Positions 1 through 6,524 of a stretch of 7,743 nucleotides of DNA are shown here, one piece after another. Made by a program: the position numbers and the translations under genes. The notes beneath the pieces are model-generated. The model was not told where the DNA came from. It saw only the letters and a list, made by a program, of their open reading frames with translations, and ran no database searches. The stretch is taken from positions 1 to 7,743 of the forward strand of contig SLKF01000024.1 of assembly GCA_007134725.1 (NCBI GenBank), in the 5' to 3' direction. The stretch comes from Clostridiales bacterium (GTDB taxonomy: Bacteria; Bacillota; Clostridia; Peptostreptococcales; T1SED10-28). Numbering within the stretch: position 1 is the stretch's first letter; every line of letters starts with the position of its first letter.

Positions 1-44
1 GGCAGTAATAATGGTTGCGATTCAACTATTCTATGCTTCCGGGA

Positions 45-899
45 TTATAAGGGATATTCATAAAGAAAGACATTCGGTGGCATTTCAACTCTGGTCTCCC
101 CTTTCATATGAAAACCCAGTTCTTGAAACACCGGATTGTATTTCGACATTGGCAGGGTCATGGTCTTAAACAGTTTTCCCGGTTCTTTTTTCCCCAGGGC
201 TAAAATCAACTCTTTGACCATTTCCTTCCGACCTCCATAAAAAAGCAGACGTAAATCTTCACCGTCATAATCATAAATTAAAAGGGCTTTCCCCTCTTCT
301 GTCTGAAGAATTTTTCCTTCTCCATGAAGCTTTGTTAACAACTGCTTTTCCATAGGAATAAACTTCCACTTACTGCCGAATAAAAAACCGTAGTTCTTAT
401 AATACTCCAAAAACCCCTGTACTATTTCATAGGGGTCTTGTTCCCGGGAAAGTTCCTCAACTGCTATGGTGGGTTTTTCCGATTTTAACTTTTCACATAG
501 AATAAAGCTAAACGCTGCTTTTCGTATAAATCCGTGTTTTTCCCCCGAATGGATACTTCCTTCAGCCTTTCGGTGACAGGCAAAACGTAGGGATCGGGGA
601 TTGCTTTTTTTCGCCTCTTGAATCAACTCTTGGGTCAATAAATTGGCATACCCCATGCCCCGGTACTTCTCCTTTACCCGAAGTCCCTCCAGCCAGTAAT
701 CCTTTGTCGTTAGATAACTCATTTTCGCAAATGCCCGAATTTCACCGTCCTTTTCGACGACCAAAATCTTCCCCGTTTCCGGGTTCAACCAGGTATCGAT
801 GGTTCGAAGGATAAAATCATTTCCCTCCCACACGGTTTTAGAAATCTCCAGAATCTGCTCTTTGTCGCCGTAGTTTCCTTGTCGAAGGGTTTCTTCCAT
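45..899 (-). CDS. GNAT family N-acetyltransferase with C-terminal extension
   Basis: A 284-residue protein whose N-terminal half (about residues 1-135) is a GNAT fold, which transfers an acetyl group from acetyl-CoA to an amine. The acetyl-CoA pyrophosphate-binding motif A is clear: LRVKEKYRGMGYANLL, with R80-G81-x-G83-x-A85. A motif-B-like segment AEGSIHSGEKHGF follows at about 112-124. Residues from about 140 to 284 form a second region I cannot assign; it could be a divergent, degenerate GNAT repeat or a substrate-specificity domain. No signal peptide or membrane segment is visible, so it is probably cytoplasmic. The start is supported by AAAGGAG eight bases before the ATG. It begins 52 bp after polX with no terminator between, so it is probably the last visible gene of the operon. 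The substrate is unknown; family assignment is secure, specificity is not. Confidence 0.88.
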   Translation of the reverse strand: MEETLRQGNYGDKEQILEISKTVWEGNDFILRTIDTWLNPETGKILVVEKDGEIRAFAKMSYLTTKDYWLEGLRVKEKYRGMGYANLLTQELIQEAKKSNPRSLRFACHRKAEGSIHSGEKHGFIRKAAFSFILCEKLKSEKPTIAVEELSREQDPYEIVQGFLEYYKNYGFLFGSKWKFIPMEKQLLTKLHGEGKILQTEEGKALLIYDYDGEDLRLLFYGGRKEMVKELILALGKKEPGKLFKTMTLPMSKYNPVFQELGFHMKGETRVEMPPNVFLYEYPL

Positions 900-951
900 T
901 TTTATGTCTCCTTTATTTAAATCTATGTTTTGCCTGCGAAGTCTATTTATC

Positions 952-2676
952 CTACTTCGGATTCAATTCCCAAAATTCCTGTAAATCGGAATAATCTTTT
1001 CCGTTGATCACATCTTCCTTTTCGATCCAACCCTTTCGGGCAATTCCTACTCCGTAGTCCACATCTTGAAAACCGGAAAGCCGATGGGCATCGGGATCAA
1101 TGGTCAATGAAATCCCCATACTTTTGGCCATTTTGCATTTTCGCCAGTCTAAATCCAGTCGATGGGGGTTGCTGTTGATTTCCACCGCTACCTTGTTATC
1201 TTTCAGCGCTTTAAAGACTTTTTCCTCGTCAAAGTCGCAACCTTCTCTGGAAAGGAGCAGTCGTCCCGTCATATGGCCGAGGATTTTGGTGTAGGGGTTT
1301 TCAATAGCGCCCACCAGACGTTTTGTCATTAATTCTCTATCCATTTTCAGATTGGAATGAAGAGAAGCGATAATATAATCGAACTTTTTCAACACCTCGG
1401 CTTCATAATCCAAACTGCCGTCGTTTAGAATATCCGACTCGATTCCCTTTAAAATTTTGATATCCGGATATTTTTCTCGAAGATTGTCAATTTCCCGGTG
1501 CTGTTTTTCTATAGTTTCCGGCTTAAGGCCGTTGGCATAATATGCCGTCTGGCTGTGGTCGGAAATTCCAATATACTGCAATTCCCGATCCCTGGCTTCC
1601 TGCACAATCTCTTCCATAGAGTTTACTCCGTCACTGTAATGGCTGTGGATATGAAACAGGCCTTTTACATCCTCTTTTTCTATCAACCGGGGAAGTTTAT
1701 CCTCTTTTGCCGCTTCAATTTCTCCCTGATCTTCCCGGAGTTCCGGGGAAATCATAGCAAGGTCTAAGACTTTAAATACATCGGCTTCAGTTTTCGCAGG
1801 GATTCGCTGATCCCCTTGAAAAATTCCGTATTCATTCATTTTTAGTCCTTTTTTCTTAGCAATTTGCCGCATTTTGGTGTTATGATCTTTGCTGCCGGTA
1901 AAATGATGGAGGGCGTAGGGAAACTCTTCTTCCGTAACCAAGCGGAGGTCCACATTCATACCCATATCCAGTCGGACACTGACCTTGGTTTCTCCCTTGG
2001 CGATAATCGTCTCTACCCTTTCAAATGCTGCAAAGTAATCCCCAACCGCCAACCGGTTTTCTTCTTTTACAGCAACTAGAACATCCACATCCTTGATCAC
2101 TTCTTTTCGTCTTCGAAGGCTCCCCGCTTCACTAAAGCGGAGGATTTTATTTTCTTTTTCAAAGTACTCCTGAAGTTCTTCTAAAATCATCATTCCCGTG
2201 GATATCAGGTATTTTCCTCGATATTTTTTCAGGTTTTCGATGCCCCGAAGAATTTTTTCCTGGGTGGTTTTCCCAAAACCCTTTAAATCCAACAAGCGAT
2301 TTTCCAAACAGGCATATTCCAGTTCCCCCAAGGTTTCAATCTCCAATTCTTCATAGAGGACCTTAACTTTTTTCGGTCCCAGTCCCGGCACTTTAAAAAG
2401 ATCAAAAATGGATTCGGGAAAGACCTTTTTCAACTCCTTATAATAGGTCATCTCTCCGGTCTCAATGAGTTCCGTTACCTTCTCACTGATGGCTTTTCCA
2501 ATGCCCTGTACTTTTTGCAGTTCCTTTTTTTCGACCAGTTCCAAAAGACCGGTCTCCAAGGTTTCGATGCTTCGGGCGCCGTTTTGATAGGCCCGGATTT
2601 TAAAGGTGTTTTCCCCTTTCAACTCCAGCATCAAGGCGATTTCCTCTAAAATTTTTGCCACATCTTTTTTATCCAT
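952..2676 (-). CDS. polX: DNA polymerase/3'-5' exonuclease PolX
   Basis: A family X DNA polymerase of 574 residues, the usual length for bacterial PolX (about 570). These enzymes fill short gaps in base-excision repair and carry a metal-dependent 3'-5' exonuclease. Helix-hairpin-helix motifs lie at about 56-67 (VQGIGKAISEKV), 96-107 (VPGLGPKKVKVL) and 131-142 (LKGFGKTTQEKI). The nucleotidyltransferase core begins with GS at 185-186; the metal-binding aspartates appear as D196, D198 and D243, and FTGSKDHN at 259-266 is the nucleotide-site signature. The C-terminal PHP domain is complete: HIHSHYSDG (342-350), SDH (372-374), GIES (411-414), SLH (438-440), GH (467-468) and DPDAHR (527-532). Both activities should therefore be intact. 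The start is set by AGAGGTG just upstream of the ATG; that site abuts the MOSC stop codon, suggesting translational coupling. Its placement behind molybdenum-cofactor genes is not functionally explained. Confidence 0.96.
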   Translation of the reverse strand: MDKKDVAKILEEIALMLELKGENTFKIRAYQNGARSIETLETGLLELVEKKELQKVQGIGKAISEKVTELIETGEMTYYKELKKVFPESIFDLFKVPGLGPKKVKVLYEELEIETLGELEYACLENRLLDLKGFGKTTQEKILRGIENLKKYRGKYLISTGMMILEELQEYFEKENKILRFSEAGSLRRRKEVIKDVDVLVAVKEENRLAVGDYFAAFERVETIIAKGETKVSVRLDMGMNVDLRLVTEEEFPYALHHFTGSKDHNTKMRQIAKKKGLKMNEYGIFQGDQRIPAKTEADVFKVLDLAMISPELREDQGEIEAAKEDKLPRLIEKEDVKGLFHIHSHYSDGVNSMEEIVQEARDRELQYIGISDHSQTAYYANGLKPETIEKQHREIDNLREKYPDIKILKGIESDILNDGSLDYEAEVLKKFDYIIASLHSNLKMDRELMTKRLVGAIENPYTKILGHMTGRLLLSREGCDFDEEKVFKALKDNKVAVEINSNPHRLDLDWRKCKMAKSMGISLTIDPDAHRLSGFQDVDYGVGIARKGWIEKEDVINGKDYSDLQEFWELNPK

Positions 2677-2687
2677 GGATCACACCT

Positions 2688-3125
2688 CTATTCTTCTATG
2701 ATTTCTATAGGGTCTCCAATTTTCACGGTACCGCCCTTTACTACCGCCGTAAATATTCCTTCCCTGGGCATAACGCAGTCTCCGGTTTGATGGAAAATCT
2801 GGCATTTGCTGTGACATTCTTTCCCGATTTGGGTAACCTCCTGTAAGGTCTCCCCAATTTTCATTTTTGTTCCGATGGGAAGCTTGTGTAAAATAACTCC
2901 CTCGGTCGTAATGTTTTCTGCAAACATTCCCGGCTTTAAATCCAGACCGTCTTTTTCCATGGCATAATCAATGCTTTCCTGAGCCAGTAAACTTACCTGT
3001 CGATGCCATTTCCCTCCATGAGCGTCCCCTTCGATGCCGTGGTCCTGAATGAAAACCCCCTTCTCTACAGGGGTTTTCACAACCCCTTTTTTATCACTTA
3101 CGTTGATGGATACCACTTTTGCCAT
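2688..3125 (-). CDS. MOSC domain-containing protein
   Basis: A single-domain MOSC protein of 145 residues, about the usual size for stand-alone bacterial MOSC proteins associated with molybdenum cofactor (Moco) genes. MOSC domains (named after Moco sulfurase C-terminal) are known or proposed to bind the cofactor or transfer sulfur to it; many small ones have no assayed reaction. Visible signatures are GIEGDAHGG (30-38), FAENI (68-72), the conserved-cysteine segment GKECHSKC (C104, C108), a further cysteine in GDCVMPREGIF (C117) and a closing VKIGDPIEI strand. The ATG lies inside the end of the MoeA-PBP gene (28-nt overlap) and is preceded by GAGGAGG seven bases away, so the two are very likely co-translated. 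polX follows after 11 bp. Its position strongly implies a role in Mo/W cofactor maturation; the exact substrate is inference. Confidence 0.93.
   Translation of the reverse strand: MAKVVSINVSDKKGVVKTPVEKGVFIQDHGIEGDAHGGKWHRQVSLLAQESIDYAMEKDGLDLKPGMFAENITTEGVILHKLPIGTKMKIGETLQEVTQIGKECHSKCQIFHQTGDCVMPREGIFTAVVKGGTVKIGDPIEIIEE
3051..3092 (-). other. Two mutually exclusive hairpins in the MOSC 5' coding region
   Basis: GAAAACCCC at 3051-3059 is the perfect complement of GGGGTTTTC at 3070-3078 (9 bp, 10-nt loop). The same GGGGTT at 3070-3075 can instead pair with AACCCC at 3081-3086 (6 bp, 5-nt loop), so only one hairpin can form at a time. In the MOSC mRNA this falls about 34-75 nt after the start codon. 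On the plus strand the second hairpin is followed directly by six T residues (3087-3092), so it resembles an intrinsic terminator for antisense transcription. The structure may also simply reflect codons for the repeated KKGVV...EKGVF segment. Confidence 0.4.
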
Positions 3126-5068
3126 GTTATTTCCTCCTCTGCCTTCTCAGATATATACACCTGTCCTATTTCTTCGGTTTGATAACCGCCTAAGTCTTCA
3201 ATTTTCTTGATAAAACCTTCCTGCTTAATCAGTGCCAGCATTTCCAGTATTCTGGGGTCTTCCAGGTGTTTTTTCGGCAACACCAGATCGTAATCCTCCC
3301 ATTCCACGGGGATAAAATCCACGCCTAAGGCTTTGGCGGCGGAGTATACCCCAAGACCTGCATCGGCAGTGTTATTGGCAACCGCTGCCGCCACAGCGGT
3401 ATGGGTAGTTAGGGCCCGGTCATAACCGGATATTTCTCCCGGGGATATCCCCAGTTTTTTTAAATAGAAGTCCAGCAATATCCTCGTTCCCGCCCCTCTT
3501 TGTCGGTTCACAAACTGCAGTCCTTTCCGTGTCAGGTCTCCAATTCCCGTAATTTCTTTTGGGTTGCCTTTTTGAACCATTAACCCCTGGCTTCGTTTTA
3601 CCAGTTTTACAATGGCCATATCTCCCCGGGGAAAATTGGATTGAATCATTTCTTTATTATAACTACCTTGCTCTTCATCTAATATGTGCATCGGTGCCAT
3701 ATGGCATTCCTGATTTTTCAGAGCCAGAATCCCTCCGAAACTTCCCACATGGGCAGAGGAAAGTCCCGCCTCCGGACGGTTGGTCTGCAACCAGTCACTG
3801 AGAAGATCCATCACCACATCATGGCTGCCTACGGATACCAAAGTATTTTCAATTTCTTTCGCTTCCTTAATCAACTGAATCGCTACCACGGCTCCCTTTT
3901 CATAGCCCTCTAGGCCTTTGGGTATTCGAAGAATGCCGTCGGCTTTAACCAAGGAAGTGCTGACCCCGGCCCCTCGACTTAAAGGAGTGGCCACATAGCG
4001 GTCCCCTACTTTTCCCACCTTCATGCGGACAAATTCTTCGTGTTTTAAAGAAGAGACAATCCTTCGAGCCACCGTGGCTTCCATGGTTTTTTCCTCTTTC
4101 GGTTTTCTTCCCGATAATTTTTCGATAATGGGCTGTACAAAGTATTTAAAATCAATATAGGCGGAGACGGGATAGCCGGGAATGCCGATGACCGGTTTCT
4201 TGTTGATAAAACCAAAAATAATCGGCTTTCCCGGTTTGATGGCCACGCCGTGAATTAACACTTCTCCTAGCTCTTTAATCACATCGGCGGTAAAATCTTT
4301 ACTGCCCGCAGAGGATCCAGCGTTAATGACGAATAAATCATTTTCCTTCGTCCCCTGTAGAATCCGCTCTTTCAGTAAATCATAATCATCCTTGGTAACG
4401 GGGTAATGCTTTGGAATACCTCCTGCTTCTATCACCATGCCTTCAAACATATAGGAGTTGGAATCAATAATTTTCCCCACATCCCCCGAGTCTGCCACAT
4501 CAATGATTTCCGAACCCGTGGGCAAAATTCCCACCCGGGGTTTTTGGTAAACTTCCAAAGTTTCCACTTTCCCCGCCAATAGGGCTCCTATGTCCATGGG
4601 GCGAAGCCTGTGATTGGAAGGTAAAATCAGCTCTCCTTTTACCACGTCTTCTCCAATCTCCCGAATATGTTGGCGAGCCGGAGCACTGCTTCGAACTTCC
4701 ACCATTTCCTGATCCATCTCCACCAGGTCTTCAATCATAATTACGGTGTCAAAAGGGTCCTTCACCACGCCGCCCGTATTGATATACTCAAAATCCCGTT
4801 GTTTTTCCAAAATAACCGGTCGGGTTTCCGTGGCTCCCCGAGTTTTTTCAGAAATTGTGGCAATACCGTCCATGGCCGCTGCACTATAGTTCGGTGAAGA
4901 ATCCCGGGCAAAAACCGGAGCAGCGGTAATTCGGTTCAGGGCGGATTTGGTATCAATCACTTCCATCTTTTCCCGAATGTTTTTTCGATCCATGGCCTCC
5001 TGGTAAAGCCTTAGGGCTTCATGAAATTCCACACTTTTTAAGTAAATGTTCCGACTTTTATGTTCCAT
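3098..5068 (-). CDS. MoeA-like molybdopterin molybdenumtransferase fused to PBP-like domain
   Basis: A two-part protein of 656 residues. Residues about 10-400 are a MoeA domain, which inserts molybdate (or tungstate) into adenylylated molybdopterin. Visible motifs are AAAMDG (63-68), INTGG (96-100), REIGEDV (136-142), PTGSEI (183-188), DSNSYM (202-207), NAGSSAGSKD (249-258), HGVAIKPGKP (273-282) and GIPGYPVSA (295-303). Aspartates and Glu matching the E. coli MoeA functional set appear as D67, E187, D202 and D258. Residues about 405-637 resemble the PBP-like domain found fused to MoeA and ModE-type proteins: GSHD (414-417), HVGSFGG (440-446), NRQRGAGTRILLD (521-533) and a small-residue helix around THTAVAAAVANNTADAG (555-571). 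That domain is thought to bind an oxyanion; direct proof for this protein is lacking. There is no signal peptide, so the binding domain is cytoplasmic. AAGGGGG lies seven bases before the ATG. The last 28 nt overlap the MOSC gene. Confidence 0.94.
   Translation of the reverse strand: MEHKSRNIYLKSVEFHEALRLYQEAMDRKNIREKMEVIDTKSALNRITAAPVFARDSSPNYSAAAMDGIATISEKTRGATETRPVILEKQRDFEYINTGGVVKDPFDTVIMIEDLVEMDQEMVEVRSSAPARQHIREIGEDVVKGELILPSNHRLRPMDIGALLAGKVETLEVYQKPRVGILPTGSEIIDVADSGDVGKIIDSNSYMFEGMVIEAGGIPKHYPVTKDDYDLLKERILQGTKENDLFVINAGSSAGSKDFTADVIKELGEVLIHGVAIKPGKPIIFGFINKKPVIGIPGYPVSAYIDFKYFVQPIIEKLSGRKPKEEKTMEATVARRIVSSLKHEEFVRMKVGKVGDRYVATPLSRGAGVSTSLVKADGILRIPKGLEGYEKGAVVAIQLIKEAKEIENTLVSVGSHDVVMDLLSDWLQTNRPEAGLSSAHVGSFGGILALKNQECHMAPMHILDEEQGSYNKEMIQSNFPRGDMAIVKLVKRSQGLMVQKGNPKEITGIGDLTRKGLQFVNRQRGAGTRILLDFYLKKLGISPGEISGYDRALTTHTAVAAAVANNTADAGLGVYSAAKALGVDFIPVEWEDYDLVLPKKHLEDPRILEMLALIKQEGFIKKIEDLGGYQTEEIGQVYISEKAEEEITWQKWYPST
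3133..3139 (-). promoter_or_regulatory. Ribosome binding site of the MOSC gene inside the MoeA-PBP gene
   Basis: GAGGAGG seven bases before the MOSC ATG is formed by the Glu codons near the C-terminus of the MoeA-PBP protein (AEEEIT). Ribosomes finishing the fusion gene therefore pass over the site, which favours coupled translation. Confidence 0.85.
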
Positions 5069-5233
5069 TCCCTAACCCCCTTAAGATTATTAGTAGTTAG
5101 CAATTTATTATTAGCTATCGGCTTATAGCAATGGTTTATTGATCATGGATTTAAAAAATTTGCAGTCTCCATCCGTAGCTATCCATTCAAATATAACTTC
5201 CTCATTTTACATCTTCTATATTACTTTTGCATT
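5069..5233. other. 165-bp spacer between moeA and the MoeA-PBP gene
   Basis: This is much the longest gap inside the minus-strand gene set. Besides the MoeA-PBP ribosome binding site (5076-5082) and the heptad repeat, it holds an AT-rich middle with no clear promoter and a segment at 5203-5238 that begins and ends with CATTTTAC exactly 27 bp apart, the second copy running into the end of moeA. I find no intrinsic terminator and no match I recognise to a molybdenum-cofactor riboswitch. It may be a remnant of a dispersed intergenic repeat. Confidence 0.5.
5089..5137. repeat. Degenerate 7-bp tandem repeat (TTAGC-type)
   Basis: Seven successive heptads fill this stretch. Four keep the NTTAGNN/NATAGCN pattern clearly (ATTAGTA at 5089, GTTAGCA at 5096, ATTAGCT at 5110, TATAGCA at 5124); those at 5103, 5117 and 5131 are more diverged. 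The unit also creates small hairpins: GCTAT/ATAGC around 5114-5129 is one. It starts seven bases upstream of the MoeA-PBP ribosome binding site and lies wholly in the spacer between the two MoeA genes. Confidence 0.55.
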
Positions 5234-6463
5234 TTACGTAAGGGGATAGACCTTTACCCTGTCTCCTTTATTCAATCCCTCTTCATTATGGTCGATGACA
5301 ACGTAGCCCATGGCTCTGCTCATCATGGAAAGAGTCCCGGATTTCCCGTACACTGGCGTTACGAAGCTTTTCCCCTCTTTTTCATATAAAGAGACCATAA
5401 AGTAATGGGCACGTCCCGGGGCCGAAGGAAAATTGCGATCCATCTCTCCTAAAAGATAGGGATCCTCGGTTTTCGGCTTTTCGTAAAGCTTGGTTACGGT
5501 TTTGACCAAAACTTCGTAAACCATCAATGCGGATACCGGTTGTCCCGGCAAGCCGAATACCGCTTTTTTTCCGACCTTTCCGATAATCGTTGGTTTTCCC
5601 GGTTTCATCGATACACCGTGGACAAAGACTCCCGGTTCTCCTAAGGTGTTGATTACCTCTTTTGTATAGTCCTTCTCTCCCATTGAGCTTCCTCCGGAGA
5701 TCAAAACCAGATCACAGTTTTTCAGAAATTCCGCCAAAGTTTCTTCCAGTAGTTTTCGCTGATCTTTTACCACGGCGGTTTTCTCCAAGGAAAATCCGTC
5801 CCTTTCCAGAGCTGCTCCCAGGCTGTAACGGTTCATGTCCCGAATTTCCCCAAGGCTTGGTCGCTTGTCAATGTCCACGATCTCATCTCCGGTGGAAATC
5901 AGACCTACAGCAATCTTTTGATATACCCGGACTTCCGCTACCCCTAAGCCTGCCAGCAGTCCGATATCTTCTGTTCGAAGCCGGTCGCCTTTTGCAAAAA
6001 CCGCTTCCCCTACTTGGATGTCCTCCCCCTTTTGCAGGATGTTCTCCAAATCCGAGACGGGCTTTACAATGCCTACCGTGTGCTCGTCAAAGGCTTCGGT
6101 TTGCTCAATCATCACCACAGCGTTAACCCCCTCAGGAATCATGCCTCCCGTGGGTATGTAGGCGCATTCTCCCGGTTCAATGGTTCCCGGAGCTTCCTTT
6201 CCCATTTCCACGGTAAATTTGTGTTGTAAATAGGTGGCAAGGCCTTCACTGGCTCCAAGAGTATCCTGATACAATACTCCGTAACCATCCACGGTGGAAC
6301 GGTGAAATTCCGGAATGTTTTCATAAGAAATCACTTCCTGGGCCAAGACTCTTCCCCGGGCTTCGGTGATTGGGATTCTCTCAGTTTTTAGGGGAAAATC
6401 CTGAAAAGCTTTGATTATTTTTTCCTGTACCTGCTCTACGGTATATGTGCTGAGTAACTCCAT
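5234..6463 (-). CDS. moeA: Molybdopterin molybdenumtransferase MoeA
   Basis: A canonical stand-alone MoeA of 409 residues, close to the E. coli length. It uses adenylylated molybdopterin and molybdate to make molybdenum cofactor in the cytoplasm. Motifs in order are FHRSTVDGYGV (53-63, with D59), IPTGGMIPEG (103-112), KGED (145-148), STGDEI (190-195), RDMNRY (208-213), SGGSSMGEKDYT (256-267, D265), HGVSMKPGKP (282-291) and GLPGQPVSA (304-312); the C-terminal beta-barrel domain IV runs from about 335 to 409. The frame stays open upstream as far as an ATG at 6625, but I place the start at 6463. That ATG has a perfect AAAGGAGG five bases upstream and the protein then begins as MoeA proteins do, whereas longer starts would overlap the pseudouridine synthase and add about 54 unrelated residues. 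It is paralogous to the MoeA-PBP protein downstream. Confidence 0.96.
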   Translation of the reverse strand: MELLSTYTVEQVQEKIIKAFQDFPLKTERIPITEARGRVLAQEVISYENIPEFHRSTVDGYGVLYQDTLGASEGLATYLQHKFTVEMGKEAPGTIEPGECAYIPTGGMIPEGVNAVVMIEQTEAFDEHTVGIVKPVSDLENILQKGEDIQVGEAVFAKGDRLRTEDIGLLAGLGVAEVRVYQKIAVGLISTGDEIVDIDKRPSLGEIRDMNRYSLGAALERDGFSLEKTAVVKDQRKLLEETLAEFLKNCDLVLISGGSSMGEKDYTKEVINTLGEPGVFVHGVSMKPGKPTIIGKVGKKAVFGLPGQPVSALMVYEVLVKTVTKLYEKPKTEDPYLLGEMDRNFPSAPGRAHYFMVSLYEKEGKSFVTPVYGKSGTLSMMSRAMGYVVIDHNEEGLNKGDRVKVYPLT

Positions 6464-6468
6464 ATAAA

Positions 6469-6476
6469 CCTCCTTT
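6469..6476 (-). promoter_or_regulatory. Ribosome binding site fixing the moeA start
   Basis: AAAGGAGG on the minus strand ends five bases before the ATG at 6463. Neither in-frame upstream ATG (6514, 6625) has a comparable site, and both would extend the protein with residues not resembling MoeA. Confidence 0.9.
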
Positions 6477-6524
6477 TGTTGCTTTTTTATTGTGAATAGG
6501 ATCGTCAAATTCATGGTTAGAACC

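Noticed and set aside
937..959. CGAAGT...ACTTCG inverted repeat at the polX end as a terminator
   Set aside because: The stem is only 6 bp with an 11-nt loop and no T tract follows on either strand, so I treat polX and the GNAT gene as joined.
5151..5188. T6 run on the minus strand (5158-5153) downstream of moeA as a possible terminator
   Set aside because: No GC-rich inverted repeat lies directly before the T run; the best pairing nearby (ATGGAT/ATCCAT) spans the T run instead of preceding it.
5069..5233. Molybdenum-cofactor riboswitch ahead of the MoeA-PBP gene
   Set aside because: The context is suggestive, but I cannot find the long paired helices expected of that RNA; the spacer is short and dominated by simple repeats. 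A covariance-model search would settle it.
5662..6126. Plus-strand open frame of 154 codons opposite moeA
   Set aside because: It is antisense to a well-supported gene, is rich in Pro, Ser and Arg as expected for a shadow frame, and has no domain or ribosome binding site.
6480..6508. TTGACG on the minus strand (6508-6503) as a -35 for a separate moeA promoter
   Set aside because: No acceptable -10 lies 16-18 bp downstream; the sequence there is A-rich without a TATAAT-like hexamer.
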